Notes: generated from the sequence alone by a model not told the origin. DNA of 64,000 bases from Candidatus Villigracilis vicinus (GCA_016721315.1 JADKIL010000006.1:186001-250000), one strand, 5' to 3'; positions 25,109 through 33,937 are shown, counted from the stretch's first letter. Made by a program: numbers and translations.

Positions 25109-25939
25109 ATGGACTATCTCCGATTTCGTTCCCTCTGGGGTGTTGAAGAACCGCTGGAAAGTGTTTTACCGAAGATCAAAGCTTTGGGTTATACAGGCGT
25201 TGAGTGTCCACTGCCTGAACCGGAAAAATCAAATTCATTCAAAAGCCTGCTTTCAGAGACAAGTCTAAAATACATTCCGCTCATTTTCACCAGCGGAAAT
25301 ACAGTGAGCGACCATATCCAAACCTTCCAATCACAGATCGACTTGGCGTTGTCCTTCGACCCGTATCTCATCAACTCGCACAGCGGACGTGACGCGTGGA
25401 CGCCAGCAGAACGCAACCGCTTCTTCACTCAAGCACAGAAGGTCGAACAGGCGACAAAAGCCCGGGTATCGCACGAAACGCATCGCGGACGCATCCTATT
25501 CAACCCGTGGGTCACGCAAGAAGTTTTGGGCGAATTCCCCGATCTCAACCTCTGCTGCGACTTCAGTCATTGGGTTTGCGTGAGCGAACGGCTGTTGCTC
25601 GACGGTGAAGAGGAATACATCAAAATCGCTGCGGAGCATTGTCTGCATATCCATGCACGTGTTGGGTACGAAGAAGGGCCGCAAGTTCCCGATCCGCGGG
25701 CGCTGGAATATCAAACCCACTTAGATGCACACGAACGTTGGTGGCAAATGATCTGGGAGGCACAATCTCACCGTGGGTTCACAGCCACAACCCTCACCGC
25801 CGAATATGGACCGCCTCATTACCTGCACACCCTTCCACATACAAATCAACCTGTAGCTGATCTATGGGAGGTTTGTGAATGGCAAGCCCAACACACGGCA
25901 GAACATTATGTAAACTGGAAAACAAAGCTAGTAAAATAG
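25109..25939 (+). CDS. TIM-barrel sugar-phosphate isomerase/epimerase family protein
   Basis: 276 residues. Beta strands of a xylose-isomerase-like barrel can be followed: 'PKIKALGYTGVECPL' (Glu ligand), 'DPYLINSHSGRDAW', 'VSHETHRGRILFNPW', 'LNLCCDFSHWVCVSE' (Asp, His), 'HIHARVGYEEGPQVPDP' (His, Arg) and 'TATTLTAEYGPPHYL' (Glu). It is an intact enzyme of unknown substrate, unrelated in detail to the broken barrel protein at 10.3 kb. It lies directly upstream of the MTA/SAH nucleosidase gene, with 29 bases between them, and may be co-transcribed with it. Confidence 0.85.
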   Translation: MDYLRFRSLWGVEEPLESVLPKIKALGYTGVECPLPEPEKSNSFKSLLSETSLKYIPLIFTSGNTVSDHIQTFQSQIDLALSFDPYLINSHSGRDAWTPAERNRFFTQAQKVEQATKARVSHETHRGRILFNPWVTQEVLGEFPDLNLCCDFSHWVCVSERLLLDGEEEYIKIAAEHCLHIHARVGYEEGPQVPDPRALEYQTHLDAHERWWQMIWEAQSHRGFTATTLTAEYGPPHYLHTLPHTNQPVADLWEVCEWQAQHTAEHYVNWKTKLVK

Positions 25940-25968
25940 TAAAAACCAAATCAAAAGGATCCGTTCAC

Positions 25969-26727
25969 ATGAAAATCGGCATCATCGGCGCATTAGACGA
26001 AGAACTTATCCCCATCCGCGCACTCTCGAGTCACCTCGAAAAGATCGAACGCGGTCAGCGCACCTACTGGCACGGCGACATGCACGGACATCAGGTCTAT
26101 CTCACCCGCTGCGACCCGGGCAAGGTCAACGCGGTCATCGCCACTCAGCAACTACTCGATTTCTTTGAACCGGATGTGCTCTTCAACATGGGCAGCTCCG
26201 GCGCGCTCGCCCCAAACCTCGAAGTCGGTGACCTCGTCGTTGCCACCGACGCCATTCAACATGACTTCGACCTGATCGGTTGGGGTATGAAGCCCGGCGA
26301 AATTCTTTTCGATGTCGTCACCAAACCAGAAACAGGGCAACTCGGCTTCACCTCACGCCACGCCTTCATCACCGATCCCAAACTCACTGACCTGGCATTC
26401 GAAACCGCCCGCTCACTGACTCTCGACGAGATCAACGGTCACAAACCCACGGTGTACAAAGGGCGCGTCGTCAGCGGAGACCAATTCATAAGCAGTGTTG
26501 AAAAAGCTGGTCAACTCCTCACCACCCACAACGCTCTCGCCGTGGACATGGAAGCCGCCGCCATCGCTCACACCTGTGAGATCAACAAAGTACCTTTCCT
26601 ATGCGTCCGCGCCATGTCCGACAAAGCGGATCACTCCGCCAATGTCAGCTTCACTGATTTCCTCGTCGCCGCCACCGATAACTACGGCAAGGTCTTCGAT
26701 AAAATCATTCAACAACTTGGAAAATAG
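25969..26727 (+). CDS. mtnN: 5'-methylthioadenosine/S-adenosylhomocysteine nucleosidase family protein
   Basis: 252 residues. The start at 25969 is supported by AAAAGGA and by the protein opening 'MKIGIIGALDEELIPI'. Other hallmarks are 'FNMGSSGALAPNLEVGDLVVATDAIQHD', 'GRVVSGDQFISS', 'AVDMEAAAIAHTCEINKVPFLCVRAMSDKADHSA' with the catalytic Asp near 'SDKAD'. The enzyme cleaves adenine from SAH and MTA. From SAH it yields S-ribosylhomocysteine, the substrate of the LuxS encoded at 11.6 kb. The two genes together complete the two-step route from SAH to homocysteine. Confidence 0.93.
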   Translation: MKIGIIGALDEELIPIRALSSHLEKIERGQRTYWHGDMHGHQVYLTRCDPGKVNAVIATQQLLDFFEPDVLFNMGSSGALAPNLEVGDLVVATDAIQHDFDLIGWGMKPGEILFDVVTKPETGQLGFTSRHAFITDPKLTDLAFETARSLTLDEINGHKPTVYKGRVVSGDQFISSVEKAGQLLTTHNALAVDMEAAAIAHTCEINKVPFLCVRAMSDKADHSANVSFTDFLVAATDNYGKVFDKIIQQLGK

Positions 26728-26733
26728 AAATAA

Positions 26734-26793
26734 GGTAACAGTCACTTCTTTTACAACAAAATAAGTTAAAAATCATTCAAAGTGACTGTTACC
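26734..26793. repeat. 14-bp perfect inverted repeat with a 32-base AT-rich centre
   Basis: ggtaacagtcactt and aagtgactgttacc flank AT-rich DNA between the nucleosidase stop and the next gene. The spacing is wide for a terminator. A dispersed repeat or a regulator-binding site is as likely. Confidence 0.6.
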
Positions 26794-26802
26794 TTCTAGA
26801 TT

Positions 26803-28017
26803 ATGCAACTCTTCTTCTTCGGCTTCACTCTCTGGCTGGGCGCATATCTCATTGCACGCGCATCTCAAAACCGCAGCGTACAATTCACAGGTTGGGGTTT
26901 ACTTGCATACGCTCTCGCCCTTGGCATCTACATTCTCACCGCGCAATTCTTTTTCATCCTTCTGCTCATCCCCGCCCTGTTATGGATCGGCGCCGCCCTG
27001 CACCTGCTCCCCGAAGAAGACCCTCGCCGAAATATCTATATTCGCACCTGGGCAGTGACCGCCATTCCGTTGGCAATCCTCACACAGGTCAATGCCTGGT
27101 TCTCTGCCATCGTTGTTTTATGCTTGCTCATTTCAGCAGGCATGGTCACGCGGCTCGCATTTCGTTCCCAATATAAAAACACTTACACATTACTCGCCGT
27201 CATCGCACTCTTTGTTGCGCTCAGTTCCGGCTTGCTGATCCTCCCGCTTAATTGGATTCCGCTCAACTGGGGTTTCAATTTGCTCGGCTTCGATCTTATT
27301 ATCCTCGGCATCCTTATCACCACACTAGACGCTTTCGCTGAAGGCGAGGCGATCCGTGCTCATCTCGTCCGCTCGTTGATCTCCAATCTCTACTACGCGG
27401 GTGCGCTTCTGCTCATTGGCAGTCTCTTCAACTCCCCTGCGTCGCTCTTGCTTGCCTTGCTAACCTTTGGCATCCTCACTCAAACATTTTCCAATTCCAT
27501 TCAAAAGGGATTGGACTCACTCACCTTGCCTGCTCGCTTGAACGATCAACGCGCTGCCTTGCGCCAAACAGCGGATGCGCTTCCGCTTCTTTCCCCGCTC
27601 GAACCCGACTCTGCCAACGAGGAGCAGTTTACCCGTCTGACGCGACGCGCTCTCTCCCACCTTGGTGACCTGCCCAAATTGGCAACCAGCCCGCTCGTGA
27701 ATCTTCCCGCCGTGCAAGGGACAAATCCGCTCGACCGTGCGCACTCGCTCAAGTCTCTGCTCATTCAAAGCATTCAAAAATTAAAACCGCAAACCGGTGA
27801 AGCCTTTGGCACCAGTGACGCCTGGCGTTACTACAATGCGGTTTATTTCCCTTACGTGCTTGGTCTCAAACCCTACACCCGCCGAACAGACCTCGCCTCG
27901 CTCGACGAATCCGCCCGCGCTACGCTCGAGTGGTTCCAAACTTCCGTCCCCGAGCGGACGCTGCACAACTGGCAAAACACCGCCGCAAAATTGATCGCAG
28001 AAGACATTCGCAAATAA
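26803..28017 (+). CDS. Hypothetical multi-spanning membrane protein
   Basis: 404 residues. The first 240 hold about eight hydrophobic segments. The remaining 160 are soluble and helical, with 'LNDQRAALRQTADALPLLSPLEPDSANEEQFTRLTRRALSHLGDLPKLATSPL' and a conserved-looking 'SDAWRYYNAVYFPYVLGLKPYTRRTD' and 'ALEWFQTSVPERTLHNWQ' end. The soluble part may be a cytosolic regulatory domain. No family is recognised. The ATG follows the inverted repeat at 26734-26793 by nine bases and has no ribosome site. Confidence 0.7.
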   Translation: MQLFFFGFTLWLGAYLIARASQNRSVQFTGWGLLAYALALGIYILTAQFFFILLLIPALLWIGAALHLLPEEDPRRNIYIRTWAVTAIPLAILTQVNAWFSAIVVLCLLISAGMVTRLAFRSQYKNTYTLLAVIALFVALSSGLLILPLNWIPLNWGFNLLGFDLIILGILITTLDAFAEGEAIRAHLVRSLISNLYYAGALLLIGSLFNSPASLLLALLTFGILTQTFSNSIQKGLDSLTLPARLNDQRAALRQTADALPLLSPLEPDSANEEQFTRLTRRALSHLGDLPKLATSPLVNLPAVQGTNPLDRAHSLKSLLIQSIQKLKPQTGEAFGTSDAWRYYNAVYFPYVLGLKPYTRRTDLASLDESARATLEWFQTSVPERTLHNWQNTAAKLIAEDIRK

Positions 28018-28019
28018 AC

Positions 28020-28074
28020 TGGCAGTACATGGCAGTCTTTTTCGTGGACATGGCAGTCCGCGAACTCCTAGAAT
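28020..28074 (+). promoter_or_regulatory. Promoter overlapped by three TGGCAGT direct repeats (putative operator)
   Basis: TGGCAGT occurs at 28020, 28030 and 28051, that is 10 and 21 bases apart, one and two helical turns on the same face. TGGACA (28045-28050) and TAGAAT (28069-28074), 18 bases apart, form a promoter overlapped by the last repeat. A good ribosome site (AAAGGAG) then precedes the ATG at 28099. Confidence 0.5.
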
Positions 28075-28098
28075 GGGGCAAAAAAGGAGAAACTCAAA

Positions 28099-28539
28099 AT
28101 GAACAAAACAACCAACCTCAACTTCTGGTGGCGCTGGCTCGTCGCCGCCGACATCATCGTGATCGTTTTCGGTACTGCACAATCGCTGCTCCCAAATTTA
28201 GTGCGTCAGGGCTTTAGCTTGATGGTCTTCGGCTCAGCGACTTACATGGAATCTTTTCCGCCAGACGCCATCCGATATATCACCCTTGCACATGCCATCA
28301 TGGGCGCAGTCATGATCGGCTGGGGCATCTCAATGATGTACACCCTCTTCACCCAATTCCGCAGCGGCGAATGGACAGGCTGGGTCAGCATTGCCATTGC
28401 CATGACCCTTTGGTTCATTCCAGATACCATTATGTCTATTGCCACCGGCTTCTGGCAGAATGCCGTGCTCAATGTAGGCTTCATCCTGATGTTCGCAATT
28501 CCTTTGGCTGCCACCTACAAATCCTTTCGCGCGAAATAA
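28099..28539 (+). CDS. Hypothetical four-helix membrane protein
   Basis: 146 residues with four hydrophobic segments (about residues 12-32, 58-82, 88-110 and 115-138). Short charged ends suggest a small integral membrane protein. Two of its helix-loop patterns ('AHAIMGAVMIGWGISMMY' and 'WTGWVSIAIAMTLWFIPDT') suggest a family, but I cannot name it. It starts with a strong AAAGGAG site behind the repeat-flanked promoter and is followed by another small membrane protein 19 bases after its stop. Confidence 0.7.
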   Translation: MNKTTNLNFWWRWLVAADIIVIVFGTAQSLLPNLVRQGFSLMVFGSATYMESFPPDAIRYITLAHAIMGAVMIGWGISMMYTLFTQFRSGEWTGWVSIAIAMTLWFIPDTIMSIATGFWQNAVLNVGFILMFAIPLAATYKSFRAK

Positions 28540-28558
28540 ATCCAGCAAAGGACGAGAC

Positions 28559-28939
28559 ATGCATAACCAGATCAACCTCAGCCGCTTGCTCGTTTCCAAC
28601 GGAACCTTCTGCTTCACCAGTGGCATCATCTTCACCCTCGCTGCCAATCCGCTGGCTGGTTTCCTAAACACTCTCCCCAGCGTAATACACATCCTCGGAA
28701 TGGTGTTGATCCTCTACGGCGCCTTCGTCACATACATGGCAACCCGCCCGACCATCACCGGCGGATTTACCCTCTTCACCGTCATTGCAGACTCCGCATG
28801 GGTTTTGCTAAGCATCCTTTTTCTCGTGTTGCCCACCTTCGATTTCACCCCAGAAGCAAAATGGGCAATCGGCATCACCGCGATTTGTGTAGATACCTTC
28901 GCAACCCTGCAATTTCTTGAATGGCGCAAGATAGAATAG
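28559..28939 (+). CDS. Hypothetical four-helix membrane protein
   Basis: 126 residues with four hydrophobic segments (about residues 11-31, 40-60, 68-88 and 97-117). It follows the previous membrane protein in the same operon, with AAAGGA before its ATG. The overall size and helix spacing are similar to that neighbour, but the sequences are not clearly related. A terminator follows the stop. Function unknown. Confidence 0.7.
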   Translation: MHNQINLSRLLVSNGTFCFTSGIIFTLAANPLAGFLNTLPSVIHILGMVLILYGAFVTYMATRPTITGGFTLFTVIADSAWVLLSILFLVLPTFDFTPEAKWAIGITAICVDTFATLQFLEWRKIE

Positions 28940-28947
28940 CAATTAAA

Positions 28948-28981
28948 CGAACAGGCAGACTTTTGAAAGTCTGCCTGTTCG
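28948..28981. terminator. Hairpin, likely terminator
   Basis: The 15-bp perfect stem cgaacaggcagactt / aagtctgcctgttcg has a TTGA loop and lies between convergent genes. T-runs are short. Confidence 0.7.
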
Positions 28982-29003
28982 CATTATACAAGTCATTGAG
29001 TCG

Positions 29004-31157
29004 TTAGCCAATGATCCCGCCAAATGTCAGCAGCGCAATTGGAGCAAGGATCCAACCCAACATCATGTGAATATATTTATAGTACCGCGCCCATTTTCTT
29101 TCGGGATTAGGTTCCCATTTCGCTGCGATCCCCAGGTCAATATAAGGAAGGAACAAAGCAAAAGAATACCAAACAGGGTGATATTCCACTTGCACATCAT
29201 CCTGTTCCACAGGCAACATATTTTCCTTGTTGCGATATACAAATGCGCCCATCGCAACAACTAAACCACTCCAAATAAATGCCAGTGCAGGACGCTGCCC
29301 ATATCCCGAGAAGATATCTAGAAACCAGGACCAAAGCCATGCCCCAGAAAACGGTCTTAACACCTCATTACGTTCCCGGCGTTTTTGGGCAAGCTCCACC
29401 TCTGCTGCCCAATCGGGGTGCCCTTTGTCTATGAGAAACTGCGCCAGAGCTTGATAGGACTGTGGGCTATACGCAGAGTCATTAATGAACATTAGCAATC
29501 CACGCCATGTTCTATCTGTAAGACCTTGATCTCCAAGATCAATGTCAGTATATGTCATACCGCGCAAATTAAAGGCTGTCGGTTCGGTTGGTGGAGTAAA
29601 TTTTTCATCCACCTTAAGAAAGCCGATCTCTGCATTCCGCAGGTCCAATTGATTTGAAATAGCAACTTGATACAAAGTAGTTGACCCGCCAACAGACAGC
29701 CCATCTGCCAATAGATCTTGCAAATTGGCATTCTCAATAACAAAATCTCCATCAATTTCTGAACCAGAAATATTTATAAAATGAAAACTAGAACTTTCAT
29801 CGGTTTCAATACTTAAACTGCCAAAATGGCTATTAGAGAAATCAAATCCTGCCGGGGCAACTATGTTTGTAAAACTGGCAGCGCCATCTACATTTACAAT
29901 TGCCACAGTAAAAGGTTCATCTGCATACGTATAGGATACATCGATAAATTCAAAGTCCTGGGTGACTTCCATTCCCTCAAATGTCACAGGTCCATTAAAC
30001 ACTGTACCTTCAAAATAAGGGTATCCAGCCAGGGTATAGTAAAAAAGGAATTCCTCACTAAAAACAGCTCCGCTAAAATCGGCAAAACGTTCCACAGTAA
30101 GATACGGAAAACTTGCCGTTCCCTTAAACTGAGTGCCTTGAAAATTTGCATCGCGCCCAATAAACGCGTTTTCAAAAGTGACAGTATTTGCAAATACGGC
30201 ATCTCGAAAGTTGGCATCACTTTCAGCATGAAAGTTTAAGAAGTCGGCATCTCCTGAAAAATGGGTAGCGTCAAAAGTGGCGGTTTGTTCCACCACCGTT
30301 TCACTAAAGCTTACACCATCCTTGAAAACAGCCCCATATGTTTCAAGTCTTTCAAATCGCGAACCATAGATATAGGCATATCCATTTATTTCTGTATAAG
30401 CAAGAGATACTACCCCATCTACAGTAGCATTCCATATTTCAACCGGGAATGATGTACCTGACATGGCTTGAGTACCTAATATTTTTGTTTCATCTAATAA
30501 CAACTCGCCTTCTACATACGAGCCATACATATTCAGTCCTTCAGAAATCGTATTATCACGCAAATCAACATCACCATTCATGTCAGATCGCAAGAAGCTC
30601 AGGCTGCCTTTTATAGTATTACTCGAAATATTAACATACCCATTCACTTCAGCTGTTTCAATTCGAACCGTCCCTGCAATTGAGTTGCCCATCAAATAAA
30701 CCTGACGGCTGACAGAAGAGTCGTTAAGATATATGTCATTTAGAAACGCAGAGTCATACGCTTCAAATGACTGAAGTTGAGTGCCGGAAAAGTTTACAAG
30801 CCCGGCAAACTCCACTTCACTAAACACAAGATTGGCAGGGATGATCAGATCGCGCGCCCAAAGGTCATCTATTACAACAACATTGGAAACATAGATCAGA
30901 GGTTTACTTTGAACTTCTGGATCTTTTAATGCAGCGAGCAATGCACTCCCGCTAATTCTGCGCTCGTCTTCAGAAAAATTCGTTTGTAGGTCTGCAACAC
31001 CAGTGGCTCTTAACTCATTAATTAGGTATTGTTCTGCCGCTGGATTGGGTAAAATGTCCTGAGCTGAAACAGGTCTTGTTGCAAAAATTGACCCAAAAAC
31101 AATACTCAAAGAGACGAAATGAAAAAGGGTTTTATACAAGGCGGTAATTTTCTGCAT
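29004..31157 (-). CDS. Secreted pentapeptide-repeat-like beta-helix protein with C-terminal membrane helices
   Basis: 717 residues. A signal peptide ends near residue 32 (VSA-QD). From about residue 85 to 520 short repeats recur every five residues or so, such as 'FDATHFSGDADFLNFHAESDANFRDAVFANTVTF', with Phe or Leu at each turn, the pattern of right-handed quadrilateral beta helices. The C-terminal 110 residues carry three hydrophobic segments ('PALAFIWSGLVVAMGAFVY', 'SFALFLPYIDLGIA', 'MLGWILAPIALLTFGGI'). The repeat region should be exported and tethered through this end. The role is unknown. It could be a structural or receptor-type surface protein. It has no partner genes nearby. Confidence 0.8.
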   Translation of the reverse strand: MQKITALYKTLFHFVSLSIVFGSIFATRPVSAQDILPNPAAEQYLINELRATGVADLQTNFSEDERRISGSALLAALKDPEVQSKPLIYVSNVVVIDDLWARDLIIPANLVFSEVEFAGLVNFSGTQLQSFEAYDSAFLNDIYLNDSSVSRQVYLMGNSIAGTVRIETAEVNGYVNISSNTIKGSLSFLRSDMNGDVDLRDNTISEGLNMYGSYVEGELLLDETKILGTQAMSGTSFPVEIWNATVDGVVSLAYTEINGYAYIYGSRFERLETYGAVFKDGVSFSETVVEQTATFDATHFSGDADFLNFHAESDANFRDAVFANTVTFENAFIGRDANFQGTQFKGTASFPYLTVERFADFSGAVFSEEFLFYYTLAGYPYFEGTVFNGPVTFEGMEVTQDFEFIDVSYTYADEPFTVAIVNVDGAASFTNIVAPAGFDFSNSHFGSLSIETDESSSFHFINISGSEIDGDFVIENANLQDLLADGLSVGGSTTLYQVAISNQLDLRNAEIGFLKVDEKFTPPTEPTAFNLRGMTYTDIDLGDQGLTDRTWRGLLMFINDSAYSPQSYQALAQFLIDKGHPDWAAEVELAQKRRERNEVLRPFSGAWLWSWFLDIFSGYGQRPALAFIWSGLVVAMGAFVYRNKENMLPVEQDDVQVEYHPVWYSFALFLPYIDLGIAAKWEPNPERKWARYYKYIHMMLGWILAPIALLTFGGIIG

Positions 31158-31274
31158 GGCGACTCCTATGTCAGGAAATTTTATTCTATTTAACAGATAA
31201 TTTGATATGATATTTAAATCCTAACATAATTAGAAAGTCCATCTTTTTATGAAAGGGTTTAATGTTCAGGCTGA

Positions 31275-31280
31275 TATACT
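31275..31280 (+). promoter_or_regulatory. -10 box of the following gene (leaderless type)
   Basis: TATACT is followed after nine bases (ATTTCCCCT) by the ATG at 31290. Confidence 0.5.
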
Positions 31281-31289
31281 ATTTCCCCT

Positions 31290-31736
31290 ATGTTTAAACA
31301 CATTTCCGGCACTCTCATTCAAGGACATCAAGTTGCATCACGCCCATCGGCAGCTTACCCATACAGCTCACTGGAAAAACAAAAGCCTTTCTTCAAGGCA
31401 CTAGGGTTGGATTTATCTCCATATTTCAACGGCACATTGAACATCTCCATCGCACCATTTATTTTTGAAATGACTGCGCCCGAATTTACTTTTCCGCTCG
31501 TAGAGTGGACAGACCTGCACCCACCAGAGACCTTCTCCTTTTCACGTTGCAAAGTCATCTTTAAAAGTGTTGAATATGCAGGTTGGGTGTATTATCCGCA
31601 TCCAGAAACAAAAAAGACCCACTTTCAAAATCCATCTCTGGTAGAAGTGATCGCTTTTCCTATCCCGGGTCTCCAATATGGAGATGCGCTTGAGGTGAGG
31701 CTGAATTTGGACGAGATCAAGGTCCAGCCGGGTTGA
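31290..31736 (+). CDS. Hypothetical protein, possible DUF120-like fold
   Basis: 148 residues, soluble, with no signal peptide. The segments 'LGLDLSPYFNGTLNISI', 'FSRCKVIFKSVEYAGWVYYPHPETKK' and 'LEVIAFPIPGLQYGDALEVRL' echo the layout of CTP-dependent riboflavin kinases (DUF120: a 'GTLNV' strand, then a late 'G..L.V' strand), but key residues cannot be confirmed. I would call it hypothetical. It is a single gene with a -10 box nine bases before its ATG. Confidence 0.6.
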   Translation: MFKHISGTLIQGHQVASRPSAAYPYSSLEKQKPFFKALGLDLSPYFNGTLNISIAPFIFEMTAPEFTFPLVEWTDLHPPETFSFSRCKVIFKSVEYAGWVYYPHPETKKTHFQNPSLVEVIAFPIPGLQYGDALEVRLNLDEIKVQPG

Positions 31737-31831
31737 CGGATAGAATATTTCTTGCAAAAACCGAAATCTATCACCCAAAAGTTCTATTGAGAGAATAAAA
31801 TCGGTACTCGTCGTGTACAATTATACAAATT

Positions 31832-32569
31832 ATGCGTATTGGATTTATTTCTGACATTCACGGAAATTTTACAGCCTTACAAGCGGTCCTCTCAGATATT
31901 AAGCAGCAGAAATTAGACTTGCTGGTGTGTTTGGGCGATACGATCAGCCTAGGTCCCCAACCCAAGGAAGTGCTCAACGCACTAAGGGAATGGAATGCTG
32001 TCACCATCATGGGAAACCATGACCAGGCGATCCTCGAACCCGAAAAAGCTGCCGAGTTTGAGATCACAGAACATCTCATTCCAGACCTGTATTGGGGACG
32101 CGATCACATATCCCTGGAAGACCTGAATTTCATAAAAAGTTTCAAAGCAACCCATTCCATTCAGTTTCCAAACGGGATAGAGTTACTTGCATTCCACGGA
32201 TCGCCAGAATCTACCACGCACCTCATTCAAGCCATCACCCCAACAGATATACTGGACCATTACTTTGCAGAAAGATCCGCTTCGGTTTTCATCGGAGGAC
32301 ACTCTCACATTCAACTACACCGGCGCCTTGGGAAAAAGCTCATATTGAACTCCGGCAGTGTCGGCAATGCATTTGAGTATGTCTTTTCTCCCGGCAACCC
32401 GCCAAAACTGCTGCCATGGGCAGAGTACACCATTGTTGAACAGGATAATGATTCTTTGCGTACAGATATGCGCCGCATTTACTTCGACACGAAAACCTTG
32501 ATCGAGTCCGTCAAAGCCAGTGGGCTGCCCGGCACGGATTGGTGGCTCCAGCAATATCAAAACAAATAA
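31832..32569 (+). CDS. Metallophosphoesterase (YfcE/MJ0936-like)
   Basis: 245 residues. The calcineurin-like motifs are in order: 'IGFISDIHGN' (D-x-H), 'CLGDTISLGPQP' (GD), 'IMGNHDQAIL' (GNHD), and the late 'FIGGHSHIQLHRRLGKKLILNSGSVGN' (GHSH, SGSVG). It should be a two-metal phosphodiesterase or phosphatase on small phosphoesters; the natural substrate of this branch is unsettled. TACAAT lies ten bases before the ATG, so the message may be leaderless. Confidence 0.92.
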   Translation: MRIGFISDIHGNFTALQAVLSDIKQQKLDLLVCLGDTISLGPQPKEVLNALREWNAVTIMGNHDQAILEPEKAAEFEITEHLIPDLYWGRDHISLEDLNFIKSFKATHSIQFPNGIELLAFHGSPESTTHLIQAITPTDILDHYFAERSASVFIGGHSHIQLHRRLGKKLILNSGSVGNAFEYVFSPGNPPKLLPWAEYTIVEQDNDSLRTDMRRIYFDTKTLIESVKASGLPGTDWWLQQYQNK

Positions 32570-32586
32570 ACAAAAGCAGTACAACT

Positions 32587-32609
32587 CAATGCGGCATGAT
32601 GCCGCATTG
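32587..32609 (+). terminator. Hairpin after the phosphoesterase gene
   Basis: The 11-bp perfect stem caatgcggcat / atgccgcattg has a one-base centre and is followed by TTGTTGATT, a weak T-run. It lies 18 bases after the stop and 35 before the next ATG. Confidence 0.6.
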
Positions 32610-32643
32610 TTGATTCAAACCCACAGGAAGGTATATATTATCC

Positions 32644-33918
32644 ATGACCATTCACGCCCTCAAGAATGCAACACTGATCGACGGAACCGGAGCAAAACCG
32701 GTGGAATTCGGAATCGTCGTTATTGAAGAAGATAAGATCGTTCACGTTGGGAAAGCAGAAAATTGGAAAAACCCGGAAGGAAAAACAGTCCATGAAATCG
32801 ACCTGACGGGCAAATACATCCTGCCAGGCTTGATCGATTGTCATGTTCACATCGCTGCGGAATCTTTGCCAGACAGCACCATGGCGGGACCTTGGGGCTG
32901 GTCCACGCTCATCATGTTGAAGCACGCTCAAAACACATTATCAGCCGGAGTAACCACCATCCGGGACGTAGGCGGCAGGCACCACCTCGAATTCTCTTTG
33001 CGCAAAGCGGTGGATGCAGGTATGTTCGTTGCACCACGTATGTCCCTTGCCGGGAAATTGCTTTCCATTACCACCACTGGAACCGAATGGTACGACGGCA
33101 TGTACCGTGAAGCTGACGGGGTGGATGAAGTCCGTAAAGCAGCTCGTGAACAATTAAAAGCCGGTGCAGACTTGATCAAAGTGCTGGCAACTGGCGCGGT
33201 GCTCGCCCCTGGTGAAAAACCCGGTGCAGCAACCTTTGAAATGGAAGAGATCCGTGCCGCCGTGGTAGAAGCTGCCAAGGTCGGCAAGATCGTAGCAGCC
33301 CATGCCCACGGTATCGAGGGCATCCGTAATGCGGTGGAAGCTGGCGCAAAAACCATTGAACACGGCACCTACCTAAATCAAGACCCACGCATCATGGAAC
33401 GCATGGCAAGGGAAGAGATATTCCTTGTCCCCACTTTGAAGGCAGGGTTTGACGTGATCTACGGCGATAGACCAGGTATTCCGGATTGGATCATGGAAAA
33501 AAGCAAGGAAACACAGGAAGATGCGATGCATTCGATCCGCAAAGCCTACCAAATGGGAGTGCCTATTGCAATGGGTACCGATGCCGCCACACCATATAAC
33601 TTCCACGGAGAGAATGCGCTGGAGTTGTACTACATGTCGCAGGCAGGCATCTCAACCATGGATTGTATCGTTGCATCCACCAGGAATGCAGCGCGTGCGT
33701 TGGGCTGGGATTCGAAACTTGGCACGCTCGAAGCAGGGAAATTGGCAGATCTGATCGTTGTAAAAAAGAATCCTCTCGATGATCTGCGTTCATTGGCAGA
33801 CCGGACAAATATTGAGTATGTAATGCAAGGCGGTAAATTTGTGGCGCGGCAATTCAGCGATCCTTCAGGCATCCCCGAAGAACTGATGGCAGGCGCCTGG
33901 ATCTGTTGTGGTTTTTAA
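32644..33918 (+). CDS. Amidohydrolase (imidazolonepropionase / Xaa-Pro dipeptidase-like)
   Basis: 424 residues, no signal peptide. Metal motifs: 'GLIDCHVHI' near residue 65, then a region with 'DLIKVLATGAV' carrying the carbamylated-lysine position, 'IVAAHAHGIEGIRNAVEAGAKTIEHGTYL' (two His), and 'IAMGTDAATPYN' (Asp). 'VKKNPLDDL' in the last part is a common feature of these hydrolases. The subfamily includes metal-dependent dipeptidases and imidazolone hydrolases. The substrate is unknown. The ribosome site is AGGAAGG. The gene is unrelated in detail to the YtcJ-like amidohydrolase at 2.9 kb. Confidence 0.9.
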   Translation: MTIHALKNATLIDGTGAKPVEFGIVVIEEDKIVHVGKAENWKNPEGKTVHEIDLTGKYILPGLIDCHVHIAAESLPDSTMAGPWGWSTLIMLKHAQNTLSAGVTTIRDVGGRHHLEFSLRKAVDAGMFVAPRMSLAGKLLSITTTGTEWYDGMYREADGVDEVRKAAREQLKAGADLIKVLATGAVLAPGEKPGAATFEMEEIRAAVVEAAKVGKIVAAHAHGIEGIRNAVEAGAKTIEHGTYLNQDPRIMERMAREEIFLVPTLKAGFDVIYGDRPGIPDWIMEKSKETQEDAMHSIRKAYQMGVPIAMGTDAATPYNFHGENALELYYMSQAGISTMDCIVASTRNAARALGWDSKLGTLEAGKLADLIVVKKNPLDDLRSLADRTNIEYVMQGGKFVARQFSDPSGIPEELMAGAWICCGF

Positions 33919-33937
33919 ATTAATTTGGAGGTTAGAA

